Positions 11,227 through 24,430 of a stretch of DNA of 64,000 nt are shown in pieces. Position 1 is the stretch's first letter. Each line of letters begins with the position of its first letter. The notes under the pieces were generated by a model, which was not told where the DNA came from, did no database searches, and saw only the letters and a list, made by a program, of their open reading frames with translations. This stretch comes from Magicicada septendecula. Its lineage: Eukaryota > Arthropoda > Insecta > Hemiptera > Cicadidae. The stretch is from the NCBI GenBank assembly GCA_034769895.1, contig CM068373.1, positions 203,002,964-203,066,963 of the forward strand. The letters are read 5' to 3'. A program made the translations under genes and the position numbers.

Positions 11227-14200
11227 ATAATGAGATTGCCTATATTATCGCCTAAGTAAATGGACTAGACACAAGATTCATGGTAGATACGGGCGCAAAC
11301 GTGTCATTAATCGATAACAATGAATACCACAAAATTCAAAAATTAAGTAAGATCATCTTACCGACTCTACCAATCCAGAATATAATTTTAATTGGAACCA
11401 CCAGAAAGCAAAACAAGTCAATAAGAAAACAGGTATCATTAGCAGTGACCAGCGGAAATATAGCTATACCTCTGATTTTTCTAATAGCTAGTAACCTACC
11501 ATTTAATCTACTAATAGGCTGTGGTATTTTGAGAAAATATTCAGCAATAATTGACATGAGACGGGCCATAGTGTAATTAAAAATGGATAATATAGAATGG
11601 ACAGCAAAATTAGTAGAAAATAAGAAAATGTACCTTCATGCAGTAGTATTAATAGTATAAGAAAATTCAATAATGATCAAGATGATTCATGGAATATCAG
11701 AAGGGAATACTTTGGGAGTGAAGACAGTTTATGGTTGGAAAAATTAGAAGAGATCCGACAATTTCGGTCAGAACAAAATGAATGTAATTTAACTACACAA
11801 CAAATAGAAAAGTTAATATCAGTATATAATAATTACCGCTATGTTTTCTCTGATGTACCTGGCAAAGTAAAAAATTATCAATTTACACTACAATTCAAGG
11901 AGCCTGTAAATTTTAATAAGAAATCATATCCCATTGCTTATGCATTAAAAGAAGCAGTGAGGACTGAACTAGACAAAATGATAGCAGAAGATATTATTGA
12001 GTATAGCTGTTCCCCATATACTAGTCCGTTAATAGCCGTTGCCAAGAAAGATGGCAAAGTACGACTCTGTTTGGATGCTAGAGAGATCAACAAGATCATA
12101 GTTAATGACAGAACACCTCCCGGAGAGATTGAGGAGATACTGAAAAAATTTAATGGCATACAATTTATCAGCACCTGGGATACTGTTTGTGGGTATTGGC
12201 AGGTGGAGTTACACCCAGATAGTTGAAAGTACGTCGCCTTTATTTTCGAAGAGAGGAACTACCAGTTCAAGAGACTACCGTTTGGACTGGTAAACTCAGT
12301 AGCTGTATTCGTAAGATGTATGGACCAGGTGTTGGGTCCAGATACTATTCCATTTACCACAGTCTATGTTGATGACAGGTTGATTACTTCAGCGAATTGG
12401 GAAGACCATTGTGACAGAGTAGGGCAGGTATTACAAAAATGATCAGACAATAACGTCACCCTAAAGCTTCAAAAATCCAAACTTATCGCCAGTGAAGTCC
12501 AGTTTCTGGGTTTTAACTTATCAAGACAAGGAATAACACCATCCAATGAGAAGATAGAAGCTATACAGAAGTTCCCAAGTCCTAAAAATAAAAAGCAACT
12601 TCAATCATTTCTGGGACTTTGTAATTACTATAGGAAGTTTCAGAGAAATTATTCTGAACTGACAGCGAAGTTTTCTCCACAATTATCCTCCAAGAACAAG
12701 TGGTCATGGGGACAGGAACAAGACAACTTACTCCAAATGATCAAGCATAATTTCTTAAATTCAGTTATATTAAAACATACTAATTTCGACCAACCATTCT
12801 TCATGAACTGCGATGCCAGTGATATAAGTTTAGGATCTGTATTGTATAAAGAAGATAGTGAGGGAACCATCAGGTAGTGAGTTTTGCAAGCAGAATACTT
12901 AATGGATATGAACGCAATTATAGTGTAACGGAAAAGGAGTTATTAAGCGTTGTATTCGCTTGTGGAAAATTCAGAACCTATATTCTTGGATATCCGATAA
13001 CTGTGAGAAGTAACCATAAGTCAATAACTTTCTTAAAAAATTGCAAGCTTAACCATGGCAGATTGACAAGGTGGATACTTGCACTACAGGAATGCCATAT
13101 AAATTGGGAGGATGTTCCAGGAAAACAGAATATTGCTGCAGATATATAGTCCCGAATTAACATAGAACAATAAGCTTTTGAAGGGGAAAAGGAGACAATC
13201 GTCAAGGCATACACTATCATAAAAAACAAATCAGATTTGAAAAACATCATGAAAGCAATTTCGCAACAACAAACAGAGGATACAAAAATCACAATTTTAG
13301 GCAAGACTGATCCAACAGGATGAAAAAATTACTGCATATTACTGTCTACATGAAGACATATTATCTTACAAACCAAATAATAACCAAGGATCATGGAAGA
13401 TAGTGATACCTAAAGCATTAGAAAAAGAATTAATACTGGACTACCATAGTCGATATGGGCATATGGGTGCATTAAAAGTGATGAAAGCACTTGAGGAACA
13501 CACATTAAGAATATCAACCGGAGAGTTAGAGAATGTATTCGGCAGTGCCACATCTGTCAGTTGGCAAAATGCAATAACGAGAAAACAGAAGGAATAATGC
13601 AGCCAATTACATCGACTGGTAAATTAGAGAGAGTATTTTTGGATGTGTGTGGACCGTTACCTCGTATGGAGGGAGAAAACAATATAAATTCATTATAATC
13701 ATGTTCGACCATTACTCCAAATTACAAAACTGTACTCCATTAATCTGGCAACTAAAAAAAAGATTCTGCAAATAGTAACCCAACAATACATACCAGAATT
13801 AGGAACTCCAAAGTCAATTAATACAGATCACGGAACTCAATTCCCAGGAAGGGTATGGAAGGAGACTTTGTTAGACCTAGGTGTCAAGACATATAAACCA
13901 TCTGTCTATCACCCAAATAGCAATCCGGCGGAAAGAGTACTGAGGGAGGTCGGCAGGATCCTCAGGACCTATTGTTTCGATAAACACCAGAAGTGGAGTG
14001 ACTACATTACACAAACAGCAAGCTTTATCAACTTAGTTTACCATGAATCAATACAAGATACTCCATATACTATAATGCATGAAAGACCACCACCCCGAGA
14101 AATTATTGAAATAATCAACTTCCCAAACAACCCAGATTACCAGTTCGACAACGTGAGATTCCACAGCAAACTGAATGAGCAAGTGGAGAAAAGAAGGAAA

Positions 14201-14335
14201 AAATACAAAATAGTTCAACAGAAGATAATCCAGTACAAGATTGGAGATAAAGTATTGTTAGAAAACCACGAATTGCCAAGTTCTAAGGAAGGAATAGCAA
14301 AAAAGCTATTATTACTTTATAACAGTACCAATTAA
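11227..14335 (+). pseudogene. pol of element 1 (PR-RT-RH-IN), disrupted
   Basis: Domains appear in gypsy order. An aspartic protease with DTGA lies at about 11283-11295 (MVDTGANVSLID). The reverse transcriptase spans 11735 to about 12650, with SPLIAVAKKDGKVRLCLDAR and the active-site motif VYVDD at about 12365. RNase H (FFMNCDASDISLGSVLY, then NYSVTEKELLSVVFACGKF) lies at 12795-13149. Integrase runs from about 13403: the HHCC finger is partly in another frame, the catalytic residues are in FLDVCGPLP and INTDHGTQFPG, and the Glu region is in ERVLREVGRIL. Stops or shifts occur at about 11575, 12224, 12441, 12875, 13147, 13320, 13596 and 13700. The gene is dead. The C-terminal region (to 14335) contains DKVLLENHELPSS, typical of the integrase tail. 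Confidence 0.92.
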
Positions 14336-14791
14336 GAAAAAAAATGTTATTAATATCGCCACAAGAAAATGAACGTCTGAAGGAATCAATGGAAAGAAAT
14401 ATTTAGATCTGAGAATTTAAACTGAGTGAACCATCCCAAGAATATATTATTATATTATTTTTATTTGATTTAGTCGTGAATAGACCAGTTATTATCAAAT
14501 GTGATTGACTGATGAGATAGCTTCAGCAATCGATATTATTGATGTATTATGTATTATAAGGACAGCGGGGTATTAGGTCAAGAGACCCCCCGACTGATTC
14601 CAAGATATATGTGATAATGATTAATTTGTTAGGGAGGTAACATGTTCCAGGGATAGAACACTTATAATTAAAGACAATTATACCAGATCATAAAAAGGAT
14701 AATAAGTGCTAATATGAAAGATAAGATAATTGATAATTTCAACAAAATATATTATTTTATTAAAATAATCAAATTTGGTGGCAGGGTGTTA
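14336..14791 (+). other. 3' untranslated region and polypurine-tract region of element 1
   Basis: 456 bp between the integrase stop and LTR C, AT-rich and without an ORF. The G-rich stretch GGTGGCAGGG at 14777-14786 just before the LTR is the polypurine-tract candidate. Confidence 0.6.
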
Positions 14792-17199
14792 TGTAACATT
14801 ACATTTGGCATAGCTTGATATCGTACCAGATTTAATGAAGATCATGGATAAGAAACTTAACAAGAAGAAACATATCTTTTAAAAATGATAGTGAAGATGA
14901 ACAAATAACAACTTTAGACTGACTTAGACTATAACTGACCGTACCCAAATTAATGTTTAGGTAAAATGATGGAAAATACCCAGATGATGAGATAAAATTC
15001 GACCAATTACAATAATAATACCTACGAAGCCAGACAGCATTATGGACCATTACTATCAGTAAAACAAATTGTTTTGTTAAATGTATCATACAATATAGAA
15101 ATAATCAAAATACAAATTGAGGGATAATAGGCCCAAATACACAATAGAACGTAAAAAAAAAATACTAGCAAAATGTTAACTAACCAATATAATTGAATAA
15201 TACAAGAACACAATCATTATAGATACATGGAAACATACAATTAAAATAGTGTGATTAATGGTGGACCTAATGTTATAAAATAAATACTGTACAATCAAAG
15301 AAGAGATTATTGTGTAATAAAAACAAATAATAAAATATGGACAAAAATATAGAAATGCCAATCCATGTGTAAACAAGGCTTAAGAAATAATAATTATCAA
15401 ATGTATATGACAAGATGAAAAAACCAGTAAAAGTACCTAGTACAGCAATGGCTGAACTGTGTAAGACAAATAGAAAGATATAAAATTATTATTAAATTAT
15501 TAAACTTTTTCCTTTAATGTTTGAAAGTAAGAAGAAAGTTGTGTTTATGTTATTTATAGTTTTGTTAGGTAATGAGTGGATGATATGTCTTATGTAGGAT
15601 TTATGTAACCAGGCATATACAGATTTGTTTGATCACAAAATGTGAAGTATGTTTTTTATAATGTTCCAGTAATAATTATTGTTGTAATTTTAAATAATAA
15701 TACTAATAGCATTATAGGGAGTAGTTTTGATGGTAGTTGCGTAGTTAATAGGTGTTACAATAACAGAAAATAGAAATTTAACATGTCAAGACCTAGGCCT
15801 ATAAAAAACTTTGGAATTTTGTAAATTTTAGGAAATACATTTAGAATTTTATAAAACAAATGTTGTAATATGGATAGTTTTATAATTAATAGTATATACA
15901 GTAAATATGGAATCGAAATAATCAGTTTTAAATTATTTAAGAAAATTCAAATAGCAAAAATGTAACATCAGAATTTCTTAAGCAAAAATAGGCATGTTTG
16001 GTGTCTATGTGTCACAAATGTTAAGACCAAAATAATGATGCTATTAGTTTTAAATTCCCAATTAGTATAACAAAGTTATACTAATTTAAAAGTTTTGGGC
16101 AAGTTCATGCAATAAAATAATGAATTTGTATGACAATGTATATCTGAATCAACCAACCAGATTTCAAGTTTTACCTTAGCAACCGAAAATTCAGATAAAT
16201 AAAATAAAAACTTCTTTAACAACCATCATTGAAAACAGACGCGTTTTTATACCTTCTTAGCTAATTATATTTTAATAAGAGGAAACCTATACCAAACATA
16301 GTAAAACGAATCAGGACAGTTATTGAAGAACATTAGAGGAACCCAAGACCAACAAGACCCCAATTCGGAAGAATTTAAATCCTGGAAGAAGAATTAAGGA
16401 AGATTTGGACTCCATCTTTGCCCTGAATGAATAAAAGAAGAGGATCTGGGTGAATCTGTATAATTTTATAAACTTATTTAACAACAACACCCACATCTGA
16501 GCACATGAACCACTTAGAAAACTAAACAATAAAAAACCACATATACTATAATATACACCAACACTAAAGAACACTTGAAGATAACACAAATTGATTATTA
16601 CACCTTTTGAATACCAAAAAACTAAACGACAACTAATAAATACCTAAAACTTTTCATAACCTAGAACTGTGGACAACACAACCACAACAACTACTAGTTT
16701 GCACTATAAAACCATCAGAACCTTTTTATATCCTTATCTTGTAAATTTTGTATTTTGATTTGAAGAGTTGTATTAATTGTTTAACAATAACATTCGAACC
16801 GAATACGCCCTGAGATTATTTTATTTAATAGAATAAAAACAATGAGCATCATTATCGAGGTTGATCCCAGCATAGTTATTAGTAACTACCAACTTATGAA
16901 CGAAGACGACATAATTTTGTCACAATTTGTAAAAAAAAAAAAAAAAAAGTAATTGATCAATTCGTTTGAATAAAGATTGATTAAAGGAGTATGTCTGTTT
17001 GGTTTTTTTGCATTATTATTACTGATAAAATTAAAAGATACGATAGCACAGCAAAGCGGTCGGAGCGACAGTTGGCAGCTCCGAATTACGTCACTGGTTT
17101 TGAGCGCCGAGGAGGGAGCAAATGGTGGAAATAGTGGAATACAACAGTAAATGAATTTACTTACATCTTATTATTCAACACTGTAGAGAGTAGTTGAGT

Positions 17200-17202
<3 letters not shown>
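14792..17202 (+). repeat. 3' LTR (LTR C) of element 1
   Basis: Direct repeat of LTR B and reverse complement of LTR A, starting TGTAACATTACATTTGGCAT and ending GAGTAGTTGAGTTAT at a (TA)n tract. At 2.41 kb it is about 460 bp longer than LTR B because it keeps segments B has lost and has an additional block at about 16826-17062. Confidence 0.87.
16826..17062 (+). repeat. 236-bp block present in LTR C but not LTR B
   Basis: The flanks join without it in LTR B at about 8843. It contains a small ATG-initiated frame (16842-16952, 36 codons) that ends in a poly-lysine run encoded by an 18-base A tract. An AATAAAG motif lies shortly after. LTR A is outside the window here, so insertion in C and deletion from B cannot be told apart. 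Confidence 0.7.

Positions 17203-17247
<45 letters not shown>
17203..17247. repeat. (TA)n microsatellite
   Basis: A TA dinucleotide run of about 45 bp directly abutting the end of LTR C. Confidence 0.95.
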
Positions 17248-17249
<2 letters not shown>

Positions 17250-19259
17250 GAGTGAGCAACTTAAATTCAAAGTCGCATGAACACTGTTTAAATATAGCTG
17301 GGTATGAATGGGTGATACGAGTCCCCTTATGTAGCTTTTCAGTCTTAAATAATCTAGTGGGATAGATGATTAACCCACACATTTCGGAGATATGAATCTT
17401 AAAACGGATTTAATGAGTTCTTAATTCTATATTGATGATTTCTTCCTGAGCACACCGACACTGTATTTGGGTTCATTATGAATTGCTGTTATAATACTTT
17501 ACAGGGGACATTGCGTTATTTTTTTGGATGAATTGATGTTACACTTTGGGGAGATATTGATGTGGTGTTACCAGCAAGGGGGGTTTAAGCCAAGATAGTT
17601 ACTTGAATTAATTGTGGGCAGTATGTGTATGTTAAATGTATTGTGGTATATGTATGTATGTGTATATTTTTTTCTCAAGGGGGTTAATAATGTATAACTA
17701 TAGTAGCACATGTGTGAACTGTTAAATGAGCTGGCTGATCTAATGCATTGTACTTAAGAGATCTCAATGAGATAATTCTCTAATATCGTATTATAATTGG
17801 TGTATAAATAATAATATCTTATAAATAATTGGTGTCTAAATAATAATATCTTATAAATAACTGGTGTCATGTTATATTTGCATATCTCTAAGCATGTTAG
17901 TCAACTTAAATGTCTGTATGAGTTGCAACCTCAGAGTATTCAACAACCAGATTCAAGTGTACTCAATTATTGTGTAGATATACATTGCTGTATGCAGACT
18001 TGTGTATGTAAAGAAACATTATTACAGCTTTAAAGAGTATAATTGTTATACAATGTCAAATTTATAATTGTTATAAATTTATAAAAGAAACAGAAACACC
18101 AATAAATAAGAACTTTGTTATTGTTATATGAGTATTTCATTCTGCAAGTCCTGTCACCATAGCCAGTAGACATGTTTCAAATGGTAGCGTGGGTTCCGGC
18201 ACATTTTATGCTTCATCTAGGTTGAGTGCGTAGTCTTAAATACTAAGTAAACCCCCTCAAAAAAAAAATTTACAAAAACGTATACAAAATTTAAGGGAGG
18301 TGTTTCAATGGAAGCAGAGCGTGGTTATTTATTAAGGTCAATGCAATTAAGGTGCACAGAGCATGATTTATTGAATTGTATGGATTTGTATAGAATATAT
18401 GGTTGACTAGCTGTAATAGGTTTTAGCTGAAAACTTAGCGTGTGGGTCTAGGCATGTCATGCTGGTGTCACGACTTGCAATACTCTGAATTGATGTTGGA
18501 AAATATATACAAGAACTTTGAGAGAGTTTAAATTTTGCCTCAGTTGAGATTTTAGATTGAATATTTTTTAAATTGATTTGAATTAAATGCGTTTAAGAAA
18601 ATTAATTGAAATTTTGATTGATTTAATTAATTAATGGAATTTTAGATTGAATTGAATGTTGAAATGAAATGAGTAGAGATTTATTGGGGTTAACATGTGT
18701 TAGTATGTAAGCGTTATTGTTGTAATAGTGAGCGTTAGATAGATTATGTGGGGATACTAATATTATGTCAAGGGTAAAATTGGACGTACTTTATAATTCT
18801 GCCGACACACACAAATTTTAGAAAATTCTTGACATGATCAGGTTCCATCAGTCCTTGTCTGTTTTGGTTGTGACCCGTTCAGTTTGTGGGGTGTGGACTT
18901 ATCCTCTGTAGCACACCAGGTTATGCAATGACTTGGTACTTCTTGTCTCTGTGTTTTTTCAATGATTTATGGAGCTAGGTACTCATTTTATAATACGGAT
19001 TACCTTATGGTATAATGGATTAACTGATGAATGCGGTGATGGTCCGACCAGATGTCTTGGAGTTGTAATTAGTCGATGAGACTGATAAAATTTTGGAATT
19101 TTGATCACGCACCGACGGACCGATTTTTGAAATTTATTTAATTGTTGTAGCTCAGGTGTATTTGTTACTTGTTAAATGAGATTGATTGTTAATATTTAAA
19201 TGTGATGTGTAGTTTTTGTTGATTACGTAGTGTGAGCTTATACATTCATTGTGTTCGTG
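17248..19259 (+). other. 5' region of gypsy element 2, putative LTR and leader
   Basis: This is 2.0 kb without an ORF. A PBS-like sequence (TGGTAGCGTGGGTTCCGG, 18182-18199) suggests that an LTR ends shortly before it, for example at the CA at 18171-18172 (CCAGTAGACA). The LTR start is not identified and I found no matching copy downstream of the pol gene within the window. A short three-fold tandem repeat (unit containing ATAAATAATAATATCTTATA) lies at about 17790-17870. The leader from 18200 to 19259 shows nothing else I recognise. Confidence 0.45.
18182..18199 (+). other. Candidate primer binding site of element 2
   Basis: TGGTAGCGTGGGTTCCGG has the TGG start of a PBS and lies upstream of a gag start. 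The tRNA is not identified. Confidence 0.4.
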
Positions 19260-19950
19260 ATGTTTTCTTCTGGTGATTTCGAGGAGCTCTCTCTCTCTGC
19301 CTTTAGTATACACTCCTTCATTGCATCGATAGAGTATTCTGGAGCCACTTGAAGGAAATCAAGTTTTTCTTCTTCTGTAAGCTATGATTGTGGTAGTGAA
19401 TTGTGTAATTCTGGCGGGGGCATGTTACCAGAGACTGCCCAACCCTATTTCCGGCGTTCTCCAGAAACTTCCGGTGGTCGATGGAGGGCAAGTTGTTGCT
19501 TTTCTTGGACATTGTCCTACAGTTAGCGGATTTCCTGGGGCTGTCCGATGATGTCCTCTTGTCCCTTATATATCCGTATTGGCGGGGTTCACTGGCTGAG
19601 CTGGTCACCAACACTCTACATCGTGGCGGCAGTATCGACTCTCTCCATGGGGAGGTGTTGACTCGTTCATACCCGGTGGATGACATGACCAGTTGTGACC
19701 TAATCTTTCCTATCGAGTGCAGGCCAATGAAGAGGCGTTGGCTCACTTTTTTCATAGTATACGCAATACTGCCCAGATTTTAAGGTTGGGGTTGCCCAAG
19801 AGGGACATAATACAAGTAATTCTATTGGGCGACTCCCCAAGAGAGATCCCGTTTGGTGTTCGCGGACCGTCCATGTTGTTTTGCGGACCTGGACCGGTTG
19901 TGTGTGATTCCCAGAAATGTCCAGGCGATTGACGAGTCCCGGGATTGAGG
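19260..19950 (+). pseudogene. gag of gypsy element 2, disrupted
   Basis: An ATG at 19260 opens MFSSGDFEELSLSAF, which closes within about 30 codons. The continuing gag-like region is in other frames: 19481-19720 (FLGLSDDVLLSLIYPYWRGS, then ELVTNTLHRGGSIDSLHGEV) and 19717-19932 (NEEALAHFFHSIRNTAQILR, then KRDIIQVILLGDSP). Leucine-rich helices of this type are typical of gypsy-family capsid domains. It has at least two frameshifts. Assignment rests on position 5' of the protease and on general gag character. Confidence 0.65.
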
Positions 19951-20152
19951 TGTAAAAGATGAATTAAAGTACGAGACGCATGGCCGACAAATTGTTCCAT
20001 CACCACACGGTGCTGAGGTTTTTGAAATTAGGAACTCCTGCAACAAGAGGCGTCGTCTCACCGAAAGTGACTTGTTTTTTAGTGTGGTAGATTGGGCCAC
20101 ATAAGACAATTCTGTACCAGGGTCAGGTCAAGTCCAACCCCCTCTAACCAAG

Positions 20153-23100
20153 GTGTCCAAGGCTCTCATTCAGAAACTGGGCAAAAAGGAGAAGATATGT
20201 CAGAGCTCTTCTCCTCCCGGTCACGGGACTTCTAGGGTACGCGCCTCCAGGCCATTTGTAGGTCCCAGCTGTTCGGGCATCAAGGTCCTCCAAACAACCT
20301 CCAAGCCCACTTCTGTATGCCCCTTCTTGCTGTTGGAGTTGAAAAGGAGTCAACTCAGAGCATTAGTTGACTCCGGATCAGCAAGATCAATCATATCATC
20401 CAGGGTGTGCGAGGATCTTGAAAGACAGGGTTTAATTAAAAAGTCGGAACAGTCTTCGGTAGTGTGCTGGACAGCATCCCAGGAAATTCTGCCAATCTCC
20501 CGGTAGTTTCCTTTAAGTTTAAAATTGAGGGATTTTCTTGGGTGTGGAGCTTTCTGGTTTCTCTTGCTCTGGGAGTTGAGTGCATTATTGGTGCCGATTT
20601 CATCTGTAAAAGTGGTCTCGTCGTTGACATCAAAGAGCACCAGTGTTATTTTAAGTTTAATATGGGAGTTGTAATCCCTTTCCTTGATATCAGGGAACTA
20701 GGGAAGATATCCAAGAGGTTGAGTGCCCCGGACACATCTAGAGACCACCTCCCCCAGTCCCAGCGGTGCGCATTAGATCAGTTGTGTGAGCAGTTCCCCA
20801 CTGTGTTAACTCCGGCCCTTGGGCCCACACATCTCTTGGAGTATAAGATCCGCTTAACTGACTCCAAGGTCGTACGCTCCCACCCTTATAAATTTGCCCC
20901 TCCAAAGATGAACATCTTTGGAGAAGGTTCAGGAATTATTAGACCAAGGCGTGATTGAACCTTCTAGTTCCAGTTATGCCAGTCCAGCGTTCCTAGTGCC
21001 CAAGCCTGGAGGTAAACATCGGATGGTGATCGACTACCGCAAACTCAACGCCAACATTGAGGTAGATTCGGTCCCCCTTCCTGACCTTCATTCCGCGTTC
21101 GATTGGTTCAGTGAGGCGAGGTATTTTACCATCATTGACCTCAACTCTGCATACCACCAGATCCCATTGACGAAAGAAAGTAGGCCCTACACGGCATTCT
21201 GTGTTCCGTAGAACCTCTATCAATACACTAGGGTTCCCATGGGTCTAGCGGAAGGGGGCCAAACTCTCACCCGTTTACTTGACACCGTCTTTCACGATGT
21301 CAAGTTTAAATACATCTTCAATTATCTCGATGACTTGCTGGTGTACAGCAAGGGTTATGAGGAGCATGTGGGTCATCTGAAGGAGGTGATGTGTAGGTTG
21401 AGGAGAGCTGGCCTCATTGTCAATCCTGAAAAGGTTAAGTTCGCCCAGACGCAAATCTCCTTTCTGGGCCACCTGATTTCTGATAGAGGTGTCACTGTGG
21501 ATCCCGAGCGAACACAGGGAATCAGGGACATTCCCCCACCAAAGGATGCCAAAGGCATCGCAAGATTTGTGGGGATGGTCAACTTTTACCGTCGCTTCAT
21601 TCCGAATGCTGCGGAGATTGCGGCACCCCTGAATGAACTCAGGAAAAAGGGCGCCAAATTTGTATGGGGGGAAAACACCAGAAGGCTTTCGAAATCCTTA
21701 AGGAAGCAATCATTTCCCCTCCGGTGCTGAGAATGCTCAACTTCTCGAAGCCATTTATTTTACAAACGGACGCGAGTTCGATTGCGCTCGGGGCGGTTCT
21801 GTCCCAAGTTGTTGATGGTGCTAGGCAGCCAGTGGCGTTTATATCCAGGACATTGACCGAACAAGAAAGGAAGTCATCAGTGTATGAACTAGAGTGTTTA
21901 GCTGTGGTGTACGCTCTAGATAAGTTCAGGCGTTTCTTGGAACATGCTGAGCTCCTGCTCGAGACCGATAATCAGGCTCTCTCTTGCCTTCTTGCTCATC
22001 CCTGGCAACTGGGTAAGATTGGAAGATGGGTGGTCAAGATCTCATCCTTTAAATTCAAAGTGCAACACATTCGGGGAACTCAAAATATGGTTGCAGACGC
22101 TTTATCACGCATGTTTTCCCAACCCAGTGAAGCCCAATCTGAGCAACCCTGTTCTATCCTATTAGACTTTCCTTTAGCCTTCACTGATGTGTTACCCCAT
22201 CAGTTAGATGATGAAGAGTTGGGTCCGATCATCCAAAATCTAAAAGAGGGTAACACACAGGCCCCTTACTTCTTGTCCAAGGGCGTCCTGTGCTGTAAAG
22301 AAATAAAAGGACGTGCCCCTAAGATAGTGCTGCCTAGCAAGCTCGTGCCCATGGTCTTCAGTTACTATCACAATTCCCCAGTAGGTGGACATAAGGGGAT
22401 TTCGAAGACCACTTCCAGTATTAGGAGACATTTCATCTGGAAGGGCTTGGATAGGGACATAGCAACTCGAGTGAAAGCATGTCATCTCTGTGGCTTGAGT
22501 AAGCCTGCCCAAAACACCAAGTTGGGTTTGTTGTCATCTGATGTGGCGAGCAGACCGATGGAGAAGTTATTCATCGACTACATGGGACCCTTCCTGCGTA
22601 GCAAGTCAGGTAATTCCTACCTACTTGTTTGTGTGGATGCTTTTTCTAAGTTTTTCTGGCTACTGCCCTTACGGCAGGCAAACGCTTGATTGACCATTGT
22701 GGCGCTACAGACCCATGTGTTTCCAGCATTTCGGTCTTGCGGCCATCATTGTCTCTGACAATGGTCCTCAGTTTATTTCAGGCGATTTTCGGCGAATGTG
22801 CTTCGCCAATGGTATCAAACATGTGACCACTTCCCCATACTACCCTTAGCCGTCCCACGCGGAGATATTTAACTGGAATCTCCGATCAGCTCTTATTGCC
22901 TATCATGCTGAACAGCAGTATTGTTGGGACCAGAATCTGAAGTGGTTGCAATTAACGTTTAATATGGCCTTACATGAAAGTCATAAGGCCGTTCCCTTTT
23001 AGGTTATGTTTGGTTTCTCGCCTACGCTTCCCTTGGCCAACTTGTGGAACATAGACGGTCTTCTGCCAAATAGCCAAGTAATCGGGACATTAGGATGGCA

Positions 23101-23466
23101 GATAGGTGGAAAGAGGCCCGGAAGAATTTGCTTCATGCGCACGAGCGCGTCCGTAGTCGATACAATCAGGGGCGAATTCCAAATCCCTTCAAGTTTGGAG
23201 ATGTGGTCTACTGCCAGAGCCACCCGATCAGCTCAGCCGCGGATAAGAGAGCCGCCAAACTGTGTTATCGCTGGTCGGGACCATACCGCATTCTACGGTT
23301 TGTATCGCCGGTGACGGTAAGGTTGGGTGATCCCGATGGGGATATCGAGAGGATGACCACTCACATATCTAAACTAAAGTTTTGCCATAGGGCATGGCTT
23401 GTGAGTGGTGGCAAATGGGTTTGTCCCGCTGTGGAAGTTATTTGGCTATTGGGTCTCAGTTTGTGA
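20153..23466 (+). pseudogene. pol of gypsy element 2 (PR-RT-RH-IN), disrupted
   Basis: The protease has DSGSARSII (about 20371). The reverse transcriptase runs from about 20918 (LLDQGVIEPSSSSYASPAFL) and carries the active-site motif YLDD at about 21323-21334. A stop at 21211 and a shift near 21665 interrupt it. The connection/RNase H region follows (FILQTDASSIALGAVLSQVV; VQHIRGTQNMVADALSRMF). The integrase zinc finger has H residues in YYHNSPVGGHKG and C residues in ACHLCG, then catalytic LFIDYMGPF, VSDNGPQF and the Glu in PSHAEIF. Stops at about 22687 and 22847 and frameshifts near 23090 break it. The C-terminal tail reaches 23466. Its base composition is less AT-rich than its neighbours. 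It is a different lineage from elements 1 and 3 (YLDD, not VDD). Confidence 0.92.
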
Positions 23467-23963
23467 GTTGGGAGGCCTTAGGCGGTCAGAGCTCTTGGGT
23501 ACCCAAAACTTGTCTTTCTTCTTTTCTCCTTCTTCTTTGTCTCGGTATGCTGGCCCTGGCCAGGTCAGCATGCACACCTCATACTCCCACACAAACACAT
23601 TCTGGCATACATGCATGTACACACTACACTTCTTCCTTCTTCGTCTTGCGTTTTCTCTCTGGGCCTCTGTTCTCCTAAGTGCGGATAAGTGTCTGAGTTC
23701 CCCAGGAGAGCCAAAGAATTCATGAGTAAGTAAGAGTCCAGAGGACGGTGAGTGTCATGGACTATGGTTTGCCAATTCTCAGATTAGTTTTCCTTGGGGC
23801 AACCAGGTTGCCCTTTTGGGGTGAGGGTGTGCTGAACTGCGTTCAGCTTTTAAAACCTGCACGTTCTCCACCGCATTTAAAACTCGCGCGACTGCCACTG
23901 CTTTGTGATTGCGCATCGCCAAGTGAAGTAAGTGGGTCAGAGTCTATTTGTCAAGAGCGACGA
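23467..23963 (+). other. Region 3' of gypsy element 2 pol
   Basis: A less AT-rich, pyrimidine-rich stretch with no coding support. It contains two adjacent short perfect hairpins (23797-23813 and 23831-23847). It probably belongs to the 3' part of element 2. It is cut at 23963 by the start of the palindrome and may resume at 40098. Confidence 0.4.
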
Positions 23964-24430
23964 CAGTAGGGGGAAAATGCTGGTCCTGACCCACAAAGGA
24001 ATGCCGCCTTTCCCACGGTCTAGATCAAAGAGATGCCGCCGTTTCCACGGTCCAAGATTTTTTCCCACGCTCTCCCCACCACCGCTGGACCACAGCATCC
24101 CAAAGGACCGCGAATTTCCGCGAATAAATTTTTTTTTTTTTTTTTATTTGATATTTTTATTTTTTTAATTAAATTGATTTGCATATCCGCGAATATATGC
24201 CGCCTTTCGCGAGCCTAAATCACTTTCACTTTCTAATTTCCGCGAATATAATTTTTTATATGCAGCCTTTCGCGAGCCTAGATCACTTTCACTTTCTACT
24301 GGACCACAGCTTCCGCGACTTTTTCGCTGATCTGTGTCAAGATCCGCGACTTTTTCGCGTATCTGGACCACAGCATCCGCGTTATTTTTTTATATGCCGC
24401 CTTTCACGAGCTTAGATCACTTTCACTTTC
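23964..24430 (+). repeat. Terminal and subterminal repeats, left end of palindrome
   Basis: The terminus is followed by repeated motifs: GGACCACAGCATCC at about 24091 and 24364 with a variant at 24301, CCGCGAATTTCCGCGAATA at about 24111, and three copies of a block with CGCGAGCCTAGATCACTTTC or close variants (about 24203, 24269, 24401). Dense subterminal repeats of this kind are typical of transposase-binding ends of DNA transposons. The mirror copy is at about 39640-40097. Confidence 0.8.

Larger units (their letters stand above)
7046..17202 (+). mobile_element. Gypsy-type LTR retrotransposon, element 1 (decayed)
   Basis: Direct repeats at 7046-8992 and 14792-17202 flank a primer-binding-site candidate, a coiled-coil plus Asn-rich gag and a pol in the order protease, reverse transcriptase, RNase H, integrase, which is the Ty3/gypsy order. 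Both coding regions carry several stops and frameshifts. The LTRs differ by substitutions and large indels, so the copy is old and inactive. A third LTR of the family is at 1-3825 in the opposite orientation. The 5' flank is (CA)n and the 3' flank is (TA)n, so a target duplication cannot be read. Confidence 0.9.

Noticed and set aside
23831..23870. Rho-independent terminator (hairpin plus T run)
   Set aside because: The genome is eukaryotic, and the hairpin is reported only as a structural observation.
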